Virus record (IMG/VR): IMGVR_UViG_3300048833_000083
Span: 1 to 47,673 of that record
Reading direction: 5' to 3' (one strand)
Length of the DNA: 47,673 nt
From: a virus
Position 1 is the stretch's first letter; the number at the start of each line of letters is the position of its first letter. The translations under genes were made by a program, and so were the position numbers. The notes below the pieces were generated by a model. That model made no database searches. It was not told the DNA's origin and worked only from the letters and a program-made list of their open reading frames with translations. Below are positions 24,270 to 30,792 of this stretch, piece by piece.

Positions 24270-24770
24270 ATGGCAAGGTCACGATACGTAAAAAATGCCA
24301 AGCTGAAAAAGACGCTTGATACTTACGCACGTGACATCACGGCTATGACGAACATCAAGCCAAAGCAGTTCGAGGGTGGGGCTATCGCTAATATGATAGC
24401 CTCGCTCCCCGAGCGTAAATGGAACGCAGCTCAAGCCATTGTCGACTTCACTGACGAATCGAAACAGTTGAAGCAGTACATCAAGGGCATACGTGCTACG
24501 AAAATGATGGAAGCAAGCTCTGATGCTCACAAGGCACGGCTCAGTAATGCGGAAGACCGCAAAGCGTACGTTGAAAATGATGAGGAAGTCCAGAAAGCTG
24601 AAATAGATTTAATAAATGCCGAAGCTCAGTTAGTAGCGGCTCGATTAGCCTATGAATGTCTGGACGACTTGTTCACCGCAGGTAAGAAAATTATGGATAC
24701 TATAGTTAAACAAGACTTAGCGGAACGTCAGTATGACCGCTTTAAGCAAGACGGAAGTAACCGTCATTAG
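24270..24770 (+). CDS. Hypothetical helical protein of the recombination module
   Basis: 166 aa, two bases after the preceding stop. Nearly all helical, with a C-terminal coiled coil (EEVQKAEIDLINAEAQLVAARLAYECLDDLF). Ends the operon; its stop is followed at once by the RNA locus. Perhaps a DNA-binding or scaffold factor for recombination. No family recognised. Confidence 0.68.
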   Translation: MARSRYVKNAKLKKTLDTYARDITAMTNIKPKQFEGGAIANMIASLPERKWNAAQAIVDFTDESKQLKQYIKGIRATKMMEASSDAHKARLSNAEDRKAYVENDEEVQKAEIDLINAEAQLVAARLAYECLDDLFTAGKKIMDTIVKQDLAERQYDRFKQDGSNRH

Positions 24771-24778
24771 TCCACAGG

Positions 24779-24787
24779 ATATACACA
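24779..24787. other. DnaA-box-like sequence (near match)
   Basis: ATATACACA differs at one position from the bacterial DnaA box TTATNCACA. A second related string (AGTCCACAGG) lies just upstream. It borders the non-coding locus, which is a possible origin region. Weak alone. Confidence 0.3.
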
Positions 24788-24813
24788 ACCATTTAGTAAA
24801 AATCTGAATCGGC

Positions 24814-24822
24814 TGGTATAAT
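24814..24822 (+). promoter_or_regulatory. Extended -10 promoter of the RNA locus
   Basis: TGGTATAAT: a perfect TATAAT (24817-24822) with a TGn extension. No good -35 hexamer, as expected of extended -10 promoters. Transcription would start near 24829. Same TGGTATAAT as at 28167 and 35175. Confidence 0.7.
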
Positions 24823-24835
24823 AGGTCGTAAGCAA

Positions 24836-24935
24836 GGAATATCGTTACAAGTATCCCTTGCTACAAAAAAATTGTTCTAGCGAGGGTATTGCTGGTGTGT
24901 TTGTTGTGCTATAATGAATAGCGTAACGATATTCC
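24836..24935. repeat. 13-bp perfect inverted repeat
   Basis: GGAATATCGTTAC (24836-24848) is the exact reverse complement of GTAACGATATTCC (24923-24935), 74 bases apart. A TATAAT-like -10 (24910-24915) lies inside, so a short RNA starting near 24922 would begin with the right arm and be complementary to the longer transcript. Confidence 0.85.
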
Positions 24936-24960
24936 GACATCTTAAAACAAATTGTTTTAG

Positions 24961-24981
24961 CCCTCCTAGCGAGGGTTTTTT
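24961..24981 (+). terminator. Rho-independent terminator of the RNA locus
   Basis: CCCTC (24961-24965), CTAGC loop, GAGGG (24971-24975), then seven T up to about 24982. Preceded by AAAAC / GTTTT arms near 24944-24958 that could stack as a second helix. Confidence 0.8.
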
Positions 24982-24984
24982 TGT

Positions 24985-25295
24985 TGTTGTGGGGAGTCCC
25001 TGACTGATGGCTTCTGGTGCAACTTAAAAATAACCAGTAAATCAGCTCATCGTTTTAGGCTATCGTACAAGCTTGCATTTGCACTGATGTAAATGAATAT
25101 CAATCTAGCTACCTTAACAATCAACGGTGTGAATAGGTCATTAGTATACTGAAAACTACTAATTGAACTATGAATTGGTATTCTCTGGACTACTAATCAG
25201 TCACAACGTATATATCCGAGCTTTGCCAGATGATACATCAGGTAATTGCTACAGTAGTAACTCCCCAGCGTAGCCACACGCAAAATGAGGAGGTC
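24985..25295. other. AT-rich non-coding region, possible origin or regulatory site
   Basis: No gene on either strand that I can support. It contains ATTAGTA (25140-25146) and two copies of its complement TACTAAT (25157-25163, 25191-25197), each copy inside ACTACTAAT. Isolated between a terminator and a promoter, it may be an origin of replication or binding site, but no iteron array is obvious. Confidence 0.4.
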
Positions 25296-25323
25296 TTTGA
25301 CGTGCATCAAATAATGGTAAAAT
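25296..25323 (+). promoter_or_regulatory. Promoter of the LysM-CHAP gene
   Basis: TTTGAC (25296-25301), 16 bases, TAAAAT (25318-25323) with a TGG extension before the -10. A GGAG at about 25363 follows. Confidence 0.62.
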
Positions 25324-25374
25324 AGTGAAGCACTGTGGAATAATTCACAGGCATAATAAAGGAGATTACAGGCT

Positions 25375-25446
25375 ATGAGCTCGACCCATATTCCGCAAAG
25401 CCGACAATATGAAACATCTACTAGCTATAGCAGTTTTAGGCGTTAG
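25375..25446 (+). CDS. Possible 23-aa leader peptide overlapping the LysM-CHAP start
   Basis: ATG at 25375 is the only start with an AAAGGAG site upstream (about 10 bases away), yet its frame ends after 23 codons at TAG 25444-25446, past the ATG (25409) of the larger gene in another frame. It may couple or attenuate translation of that gene. Product has no features (SSTHIPQSRQY). Could be fortuitous. Confidence 0.3.
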   Translation: MSSTHIPQSRQYETSTSYSSFRR

Positions 25447-26236
25447 CCTAGCAACTGTGACCACCAGCAACGTGTCAGCAATGAACGTCCTCGGTGGAGA
25501 AAAAAACACTAGCATCAGTAATTTGTTCCAACTTAATTTGACTAAGCCGTTCGTGCTACAGCCAGCAGAGCCGATTGTAGCAACGGACATCGATATACCG
25601 AAAGCTGAGGAGAAAACCCAGCCAGAGGAAAAGAAAACAGAAATTGAAAAACCAAAAGTCGTTGAATATACCGTTGAATCGGGCGATAGCCTTTGGAAAA
25701 TCTCGGAAAAGTTCAGCGTCACGTGGGTACGCATTTGGCAAAAGAATACGAATCTGAGCAATCAGGACGTTATCAACGTAGGCGATAAGCTCATTATCCC
25801 GAACGCTGATGAGGTTTTGGAAGACAGACCACTATTTATACCAGTTGCACCGATAATCGCCCCACAGACGAGCTCAGGCGTTGCGACAACAGCACCAGTT
25901 CGCCAAGCACCTGTCAGTTCGTATCAGAATGGTGGAAATACGTATGACTTTGGCTATTGCACGTGGTACGTAAAAAACCGTCGTCCTGACTTACCGAATC
26001 AACTTGGTAATGCAAATACGTGGTATGCACGTGCTCAGGGTTACGGTTTAGCCACTGGAACGGAAGCTCGGGCTGGAGCGGTCGGTACAACGACACGTGG
26101 AGCACTTGGTCACGTTGTTTATGTCGAAGCAGTACTTGGTGGCGGTAAAATCCGCATCAGTGAAATGAACGCACCGACTTGGGGTGAAACGACCAGCCGA
26201 ACGGCAAACGAATCAGAGTTCGTATATATTTACTAA
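25409..26236 (+). CDS. Secreted LysM-CHAP peptidoglycan hydrolase
   Basis: 275 aa. Residues 1-24 are a signal peptide (KHLLAIAVLGVSLATVTTSNVSA). After a Pro/Glu/Lys linker, residues about 85-132 are a LysM domain (YTVESGDSLWKISEKFSV ... NVGDKLIIP). Residues about 175-275 are a CHAP amidase/endopeptidase: catalytic Cys in YCTWYV and His in LGHVVYVE. Unlike the cytoplasmic endolysin at 15769 it should be exported by the host, so it may remodel wall for entry exclusion, help host growth, or aid release. Its single-gene unit with own promoter in the early region looks like a moron. No clear ribosome binding site directly precedes this ATG. Confidence 0.85.
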   Translation: MKHLLAIAVLGVSLATVTTSNVSAMNVLGGEKNTSISNLFQLNLTKPFVLQPAEPIVATDIDIPKAEEKTQPEEKKTEIEKPKVVEYTVESGDSLWKISEKFSVTWVRIWQKNTNLSNQDVINVGDKLIIPNADEVLEDRPLFIPVAPIIAPQTSSGVATTAPVRQAPVSSYQNGGNTYDFGYCTWYVKNRRPDLPNQLGNANTWYARAQGYGLATGTEARAGAVGTTTRGALGHVVYVEAVLGGGKIRISEMNAPTWGETTSRTANESEFVYIY

Positions 26237-26246
26237 GGAGGTAATT

Positions 26247-26396
26247 ATGGATAATGACAAGAATGTGAAGCCTGGCAACAATAAAGGTCACGCTGACGCT
26301 GAAAGTATCGTGACTGATACGCAAGCTGGCAAGACGACTGATGACCCATCGGTTGATGAAAAAAAGCAGGAAGACTCCGAAGAATCTGAAAAATGA
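26247..26396 (+). CDS. Hypothetical acidic disordered protein (49 aa)
   Basis: ATG at 26247 preceded by AAGGAGG; ten bases after the CHAP gene. Composition is almost wholly D, E, K, S, T, G and N (KQEDSEESEK end), with no hydrophobic core, so it is probably disordered. DNA-mimic acidic proteins have this flavour, but that is speculation. Stop overlaps the next start as ATGA. Confidence 0.6.
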   Translation: MDNDKNVKPGNNKGHADAESIVTDTQAGKTTDDPSVDEKKQEDSEESEK

Positions 26397-26791
26397 TTCG
26401 AGTCTGTAAGGATTGTAAGGACGAGTACAGCACGTACTCGTCTTTGCAAACTCGGTGTCCGAAATGTCAGTATGCTCGTGACGCTAAGAAACCGAAGCCA
26501 GTTTATGTGTTGAAGCAACGCAAGCCGATTGCTCAAAAAGGCAAGAAAACAATCGAATATGAAAAATGGCGTGATATTGTAGCCAGACCGTATTTGGACG
26601 AGAAATATGGAATCGGTTGCTTTGACTGCGGCATATTGCCACCACTGAAACCGTACAGCGACACAGAACGCTATCGTCACGATGTCGCTCATATTGTTGG
26701 CAGGGGTCGTGATATTACCAAGAAGATGGTGCTCACGAACGTCAGATACAAATGTCGTAGGTGTCACCAAGCGGAAGATATAGTAGAATGA
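26393..26791 (+). CDS. NinG-like HNH nuclease
   Basis: 132 aa. N-terminal zinc finger (CKDCKDEYSTYSSLQTRCPKC), central helix (EYEKWRDIVARPYLDEKYG), then CFDCG, RHDVAHIVGRG and YKCRRCHQ, the arrangement of the lambda NinG/Rap family of recombination endonucleases, with H residues in DVAHIV as likely catalytic. It probably resolves branched DNA made by RecT/exonuclease. A general HNH nuclease is the alternative. Followed by a strong terminator. Confidence 0.75.
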   Translation: MIRVCKDCKDEYSTYSSLQTRCPKCQYARDAKKPKPVYVLKQRKPIAQKGKKTIEYEKWRDIVARPYLDEKYGIGCFDCGILPPLKPYSDTERYRHDVAHIVGRGRDITKKMVLTNVRYKCRRCHQAEDIVE

Positions 26792-26796
26792 GGGCT

Positions 26797-26851
26797 GAGA
26801 GGTACTACAGGAAATCTTTGGCTGATTCGCCTGGACGTACCTCTCTTTTTT
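26797..26851 (+). terminator. Terminator with long structured loop after the NinG-like gene
   Basis: GAGAGGTAC (26797-26805) and GTACCTCTC (26837-26845) form a perfect 9-bp stem followed by six T. The 31-base loop contains an inner CAGG (26808-26811) / CCTG (26830-26833) pair. The long loop is unusual and could bind a ligand or protein. Confidence 0.8.
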
Positions 26852-26858
26852 GTGTCTA

Positions 26859-26867
26859 TTATCCACA
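26859..26867. other. DnaA box, exact consensus
   Basis: TTATCCACA is the consensus binding site of bacterial DnaA. It sits between a terminator and the promoter at 26895. One site is not an origin, but with a near match at 24779 it suggests host DnaA could act on this phage. Confidence 0.5.
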
Positions 26868-26894
26868 GGACTCAAATTAAAAACTCGATAAAAC

Positions 26895-26923
26895 TTGCAC
26901 AATCTCGGGGGCTATGTCAGTAT
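26895..26923 (+). promoter_or_regulatory. Promoter, ACTCGA class (weaker -10)
   Basis: TTGCAC (26895-26900), 17 bases, CAGTAT (26918-26923). Preceded by AAACTCGATAAAA and followed by AATCTCGG, matching the flanking repeat of the promoters at 18002 and 23422. Leader ends with AAAAAGGAATCAGCC before ATG at 26957. Confidence 0.62.
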
Positions 26924-26956
26924 ATAAACATAACCAAATTAAAAAGGAATCAGCCA

Positions 26957-27181
26957 ATGCACAAACTATCAAATATCGAAGATTTACTCGACGGCATCGC
27001 TACCAAAAATTGCGAAAACTGTCAGAATCCAATCACGAGCAACCGAACGGTGCTCTGTACAGTAAGCGATAATGCTCAGTTCTGCTCAGAACTATGCGAA
27101 CAAGAATACGAAACAAACACACGTGACCAATGGTCAGGAGAAACAAATGAACGACTTATATTCAGTACCAGTAGTTATTAA
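26957..27181 (+). CDS. Small zinc-finger-like protein
   Basis: 74 aa from ATG at 26957. Contains CENCQNP ... LCTVSDNAQFCSELCEQEYE, a Cys-rich knuckle similar to FCS/MYM-like or TRASH-type short fingers. Likely a nucleic-acid or protein adaptor; function unknown. Followed with overlap by the next gene. Confidence 0.65.
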   Translation: MHKLSNIEDLLDGIATKNCENCQNPITSNRTVLCTVSDNAQFCSELCEQEYETNTRDQWSGETNERLIFSTSSY

Positions 27182-27365
27182 TGGTGTCTTGCAGTTTTTG
27201 ACTGTCACCAACATACCGACAACCGTAGGACTTGAAAATGGCAGACACTATCACGTTCCGACACTGCTAACCGTTCTACGCCAAGCTAGGCGACAACTCG
27301 AAAACGATGGACACGACCGCTACCAAATTAGGATAGAAAGGATTGTCAGATGCGTAAACCAATAG
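27147..27365 (+). CDS. Hypothetical early protein
   Basis: 72 aa from ATG at 27147 (AGGAGA upstream), overlapping the previous gene by 35 bases. Strand-rich N-terminus (VPVVINGVLQFLTVTNI), then helix (LLTVLRQARRQLENDGHDRYQI). No family recognised. Confidence 0.6.
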   Translation: MNDLYSVPVVINGVLQFLTVTNIPTTVGLENGRHYHVPTLLTVLRQARRQLENDGHDRYQIRIERIVRCVNQ

Positions 27366-27850
27366 TAATTGAACAGGAGGTAAGCAAAGCTCAGAAAGTT
27401 ACGGTGAAATTGCCAATTGGTCATCAGGTATTCGCTGATGAGGGTTACGAAATAGCAAGGTACATTGATTTTATTGGAAAGGAATCAAACCAAGATGAGC
27501 ATCAAATCAGAGGTGAAAAGCATTATCAGCCAAAACGAATCAGCAAAAGACTACGACGACGTTCTATTGATGGAATGGTGGAAAAAGCAAGGACTGTTCT
27601 TGACCGAGCAACAAGCTTCGATATTCTTATCGGTGTCCAGTCCACAAACCGTGCTACGAGCCAGACGAGAATTGTTGGTGGAATATCCACGAAGCAACTC
27701 CGCAAAGCGTGTATCGTTATCGCTCGGCATTTGGCAGCGTTTGCGAAACAAGTTAGGATTGTAGTAAAGGGATTGGTGTATCCGATAGTCATTCGTTCTC
27801 TGGAGCGAATGGCTACTGGACTCCGCTCAAGCCTAGAAGTTAAGACGTAG
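27350..27850 (+). CDS. Hypothetical protein, overprinted by the next gene
   Basis: 166-codon open frame starting 16 bases before the previous stop. The first 45 residues look like real protein (EVSKAQKVTVKLPIGHQVFADEGYEIA). From about residue 50 the composition becomes Arg/Ile-rich and resembles an out-of-frame reading of the gene at 27495. Either a genuine overlapping gene, or a short gene whose true stop was lost by an indel. Confidence 0.4.
   Translation: MRKPIVIEQEVSKAQKVTVKLPIGHQVFADEGYEIARYIDFIGKESNQDEHQIRGEKHYQPKRISKRLRRRSIDGMVEKARTVLDRATSFDILIGVQSTNRATSQTRIVGGISTKQLRKACIVIARHLAAFAKQVRIVVKGLVYPIVIRSLERMATGLRSSLEVKT
27495..27764 (+). CDS. Hypothetical HTH-like protein
   Basis: 89 aa from ATG at 27495 with AAAGGA upstream. 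Sequence is convincingly protein-like (IKSEVKSIISQNESAKDYDD, LLMEWWKKQGLFLTEQQASIFL, SPQTVLRARREL), similar in outline to small phage DNA-binding proteins with a winged-helix pattern. It lies entirely inside the frame-shifted open frame 27350-27850. I regard this as the real gene after 27495. Confidence 0.62.
   Translation: MSIKSEVKSIISQNESAKDYDDVLLMEWWKKQGLFLTEQQASIFLSVSSPQTVLRARRELLVEYPRSNSAKRVSLSLGIWQRLRNKLGL
27789..27810 (+). other. Hairpin CATTCGTTC-TCTG-GAGCGAATG
   Basis: Nine-pair stem with a four-base loop, no T tract. It lies between the end of the HTH-like gene and the next start at 27860. Possibly an RNA processing or stabilising element. Confidence 0.5.
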
Positions 27851-27859
27851 GAGGAATAT

Positions 27860-28162
27860 ATGTCAGACGGAAACCAAGCATTACGTGACACGCTAATGAC
27901 CCGATACGTTCGACAGGTACACGAAGACGTTAGCGGTGAAAAGCTATCGATGCTCGATGTATTTGAAAATGACTTTGCATCATTTGCGAATCATAAAGCC
28001 GAAGACGACGTGCCAATGCCACGACGAAAGCATTTGCTAAATTACACGGAAGCAGCGTACATAGCAGGTGCAGAATCGTGGGATAAAATGTCCGATATGT
28101 TCTTGGCTGATGCGAATCGAGTGCTTGCTCTCGCCTCTGATATTCTCCGTAAAACTCAGTAG
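27860..28162 (+). CDS. Hypothetical early protein (helical)
   Basis: 100 aa, AGGAGG before ATG. Helical throughout (ALRDTLMTRYVRQVHEDVSG, YTEAAYIAGAESWDKMSDMFLADANRVLALASDIL). The middle AYIAGAESW resembles a segment of small conserved phage proteins whose role is not known. Followed by an extended -10 promoter. Confidence 0.68.
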   Translation: MSDGNQALRDTLMTRYVRQVHEDVSGEKLSMLDVFENDFASFANHKAEDDVPMPRRKHLLNYTEAAYIAGAESWDKMSDMFLADANRVLALASDILRKTQ

Positions 28163-28166
28163 ATTA

Positions 28167-28175
28167 TGGTATAAT
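28167..28175 (+). promoter_or_regulatory. Extended -10 promoter before the 316-aa gene
   Basis: TGGTATAAT (TATAAT at 28170-28175) right after the previous stop. The leader ACATAACC-AAAAAGGAATCAGCC before ATG is shared with the transcript starting near 26930. Confidence 0.72.
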
Positions 28176-28203
28176 AAGTACATAACCAAAAAGGAATCAG
28201 CCA

Positions 28204-29154
28204 ATGCAAGAATCATTATTTGTGCCAACAACTCGCCACGAGCTTAATACCCATATATCGCTCGACAAGGGAGTATTGAAATCAGGACTTCAAAAAGCAA
28301 TTCGACAGAATAAAGTAAACGAAGCTGTCCGAATCGCCAAATCATTTATGGCACTCGACCCGACCGAATGTCTAAGGCGTTTGCCAGTCATTACATTAGA
28401 AGATGTGACGCTCCACGCTGACATCGATGAATTGGTAGCAATCTATCGTCGAAGCTCAAAAAAGGATTATGTCCTGACTGACGATGAACGTAACCTTGTG
28501 CTCAATTACGTCTATCAAATCGCTGGCTCTGAATGGCGTGACAATTTCTGGAAAAATAATCCAGACGGTCAGCAAGTACCCGACTTGACCAAGCTAACGG
28601 ATAAAATGAAATCGATTAGCGAAGCGGTTGAATATCGTGCATCTGCTGGTGGTTTGGCAGAAGACCCACCGATGATGCGACATCAGCTTCGAGCTTGGCA
28701 GTATCGATGGACGGTTAAGGAAATGGGAATTGATGACGTTATGCAATTTTTCCCAGAATCGCCAAATCTCGACTGGAATGACGTTGAATATGCTCAGGTG
28801 CAGGACATACCGCTGAACGCTTTTGACTTTCACATTATTGGTCAGACGTTCAATAAGCTCATTGCTCAAAAGCCGTATGTTAAATCAGCCGTATTGAGCG
28901 AATACCCGAACTCGACCGATAGCCAAATACAATTTACCGTAATGAATATGGTATGGCGTAATTGGGTAGCTCTGAACGTCAAAAAGCAAATATTATCTGG
29001 TCGTACGATTGACTGGTTTATCGATGATGGCGTACGTAACGCTTTTCCTGAATCGGAACGTGAAAAGATGGAGCGAATCTGGCTAGTGATGGCTGAGGAC
29101 GTTGAGAACCTATCAAAATGGGTATGCAAGAAACGCACAGGTGGTCAGCGATGA
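28204..29154 (+). CDS. Putative replication-related helical protein
   Basis: 316 aa. The start (HISLDKGVLKSGLQKAIRQNKVNEAVRIAKSF) followed by LDPTECLRRLPVITLEDVTLHADI recalls the helical C-terminal domain of RarA/MgsA and clamp-loader-type ATPases ('A-R-LP-I--EDV'). No Walker motif is present, so this is that domain without the ATPase. The rest is helical with many Trp. The presence of a clamp-like protein (38195) makes a clamp-loader or replication adaptor role attractive but unproven. Confidence 0.6.
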   Translation: MQESLFVPTTRHELNTHISLDKGVLKSGLQKAIRQNKVNEAVRIAKSFMALDPTECLRRLPVITLEDVTLHADIDELVAIYRRSSKKDYVLTDDERNLVLNYVYQIAGSEWRDNFWKNNPDGQQVPDLTKLTDKMKSISEAVEYRASAGGLAEDPPMMRHQLRAWQYRWTVKEMGIDDVMQFFPESPNLDWNDVEYAQVQDIPLNAFDFHIIGQTFNKLIAQKPYVKSAVLSEYPNSTDSQIQFTVMNMVWRNWVALNVKKQILSGRTIDWFIDDGVRNAFPESEREKMERIWLVMAEDVENLSKWVCKKRTGGQR

Positions 29155-29393
29155 CATTCTACGAAGATGGTGACGTAGTTATCGATGATGATGGTCGTGA
29201 GCTCGTTATAACGGCTGGAAATAAAAAATACGATACCGACAATGTATACGACAAAATGGTGAATCAGCATTACGTCCGAGCTCGTCACGCAAATGCAGAA
29301 GCTACGACAATACTTGAAATGGTTGATGGACTGCCAGATTTTCTCTGGTTTGAGAATCGAATAGTAGGTAAAAAGGAGGAAGTTACAGTATGA
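29151..29393 (+). CDS. Hypothetical early protein
   Basis: 80 aa from the ATG at 29151, overlapping the previous TGA (ATGACA). Acidic N-terminus (FYEDGDVVIDDDGRELVI) and helical middle (VNQHYVRARHANAEATTILEMVD). Overlaps the next gene by four bases. Function unknown. Confidence 0.65.
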   Translation: MTFYEDGDVVIDDDGRELVITAGNKKYDTDNVYDKMVNQHYVRARHANAEATTILEMVDGLPDFLWFENRIVGKKEEVTV

Positions 29394-29968
29394 GCACTTA
29401 TTTACGATGGACAAAGCACCCCGAAACGCACCACTGGCATCACGCAGTATGGCTAGACGACCATTTTGGTCATCATCATTACGGTGTGAAGTTCAATGAT
29501 GATAAGATATTCGACCCGAGCAAAGAAACGCTTGAAACCAGCGACAAGAAGCCTGGCGACGATGAAATAATTGATGCGACTCGTGACCTGCATAAAGAAA
29601 TGTTTGGTTACTCGTACGGTCAAACGCCACCGCACCCCGAGGGCAAATCGTATGAATACGGCAAGAAAATATCCGCTGAACTTGTTGACGACATTATGTG
29701 TGCCGCTATGGAGGGCGGTATTAGCTACTGGTGTACATCTGCTCTACCGCTCAAGAACGACTATCGGGGCTGTCAATATGCTCACGAAATCCTGACTCGT
29801 GGCGGTACGCTACTGGTTAAGCCTGATGGTGAACGTGAAATTGAACTGACGCTGGAAAAGTTCCTGAAAGGGCTGTCGATGTTCGATGGCGACCCAGAAC
29901 AGCACGACGCTGGCGATGCTGATGCAATTGTTCAATATGCGGTATTCGGGGAGATAGTATATGGGTGA
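29390..29968 (+). CDS. Conserved phage-type hypothetical protein
   Basis: 192 aa. The N-terminus is His/Trp-rich (HPETHHWHHAVWLDDHFGHHHY). The C-terminal 115 residues (SAELVDDIMCAAMEGGISYWC, GGTLLVKPDGEREIELTLEKFLKG, DADAIVQYAVFGEIVYG) resemble a domain I recall from phage and plasmid genomes, with no known function. The His cluster could bind metal. Confidence 0.7.
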   Translation: MSTYLRWTKHPETHHWHHAVWLDDHFGHHHYGVKFNDDKIFDPSKETLETSDKKPGDDEIIDATRDLHKEMFGYSYGQTPPHPEGKSYEYGKKISAELVDDIMCAAMEGGISYWCTSALPLKNDYRGCQYAHEILTRGGTLLVKPDGEREIELTLEKFLKGLSMFDGDPEQHDAGDADAIVQYAVFGEIVYG

Positions 29969-30131
29969 ATTATACGGAAAGTTTCTGTGCTTCATCGGCA
30001 AGCATAAATGGAAAGTGATTCCTGGCACTGAGGGTGTCGACTACCGTAGCAAATGGGAGTCATACGATACCGCTGAGGGCATCTGCCAACGCTGTGAAAT
30101 CAAATCTGACATTAGAAAGGAACGCTGGTAA
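29961..30131 (+). CDS. Hypothetical 56-aa protein
   Basis: ATG at 29961, GGGAG upstream, eight-base overlap with the previous gene, and its TAA shares its last base with the next ATG. Contains C-F-I-G-K-H-K-W and CQRCEIKSD; the outline (HKWKVI ... CQRC) resembles small phage zinc-finger proteins. Too short to assign. Confidence 0.6.
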   Translation: MGELYGKFLCFIGKHKWKVIPGTEGVDYRSKWESYDTAEGICQRCEIKSDIRKERW

Positions 30132-30496
30132 TGGGGAAGAACGAAGAACTCGGCTTGCCATTTGGCGGTATGAAAAAAGTAGCGTTCTGCTTTGATGTCG
30201 ATGGCACTTTGATTCAAGAACCGTACGTAGAAAATCGAACTACGGTTGACCTGTTGCTATCGGTTGCTTGGCAGAAATGGAAAAACGTCGATGTCATTGT
30301 ATGGTCAGGCGGTGGGGCAGAATACGCAAGACAGCAAGTATCTCGACTATTGCCCGATGAAATTGTTGAACGTATAAAGTTTCACTCGAAGATTGAGCAT
30401 AGGGCATTACGGCAAAAGTATTCTGCTCTGATTGCTATCGATGATATTCAGGACACAGCAATAGGTGACGTTAATCTGATTGTGAGGAACAAATGA
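30131..30496 (+). CDS. HAD-like phosphatase/nucleotidase
   Basis: 121 aa. Motif I FDVDGTL gives nucleophile D22 and D24; motif II is in VIVWSGGG; the acidic motif IV is ALIAIDDIQD. No cap domain, so it is a minimal HAD fold of the type acting on nucleotides or polynucleotide 3' ends. Overlaps upstream and downstream genes by one and four bases. A nucleotide-pool role beside the DNA-modification candidates is possible. Confidence 0.78.
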   Translation: MGKNEELGLPFGGMKKVAFCFDVDGTLIQEPYVENRTTVDLLLSVAWQKWKNVDVIVWSGGGAEYARQQVSRLLPDEIVERIKFHSKIEHRALRQKYSALIAIDDIQDTAIGDVNLIVRNK

Positions 30497-30792
30497 GCGG
30501 TGGACATTTTAATTACAAAGACGGTGACTTGAAGTCAGAAATATTTGACTACGGTGACAAGCCCAGCAACCAGTTTGATGATATGGAAATCAGCCAGCTT
30601 GTATGGGACGTGCTCACACTGATTCACGAATACGACTGGTATGTATCTGGTGATACTGGAAAAGAAACGTATATGGAAGCGAAAAAAGCGTTTAAGGCTA
30701 AATGGCTTAGTGGCGACCGAAACGCTAATCTGGAAGCAATAATCGACGCTCGATTGCTCGAAGTACGGTCTGAGCTGAAAGAAATGCTATGA
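30493..30792 (+). CDS. Conserved small protein of the SGGHF-Y type
   Basis: 99 aa. The start MSGGHFNYKDGDL is the signature of a small, widespread phage/bacterial protein of unknown function. The rest is helical with LVWDVLTLIHEYDWYVSGDT. ATGA overlaps at both ends mark it as part of one operon. Confidence 0.72.
   Translation: MSGGHFNYKDGDLKSEIFDYGDKPSNQFDDMEISQLVWDVLTLIHEYDWYVSGDTGKETYMEAKKAFKAKWLSGDRNANLEAIIDARLLEVRSELKEML

Larger units (their letters stand above)
24829..24984 (+). ncRNA. Candidate regulatory RNA with terminator/antiterminator switch
   Basis: No gene is visible. The predicted transcript carries a hairpin (AGCAAGG near 24831 with CCTTGCT near 24856), the left arm of a 13-bp inverted repeat (24836-24848), CTAGCGAGGG (24877-24886), a second TATAAT (24910-24915), the right arm (24923-24935) and a terminator. 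CTAGCGAGGG can pair with CCCTCCTAG (24961-24969), the left side of the terminator, so it is a ready antiterminator. The 13-base arm also competes with the first hairpin. Confidence 0.6.

Noticed and set aside
24944-24960. AAAAC...GTTTTAG near a terminator, reminiscent of a tracrRNA or CRISPR repeat
   Set aside because: There is no repeat array, no Cas gene and only one short match; the local palindrome explains it.
26797-26845. Hairpin region after the NinG-like gene as a tRNA
   Set aside because: Only about 49 bases, no cloverleaf or T-arm consensus, and a T tract follows; it is a terminator.
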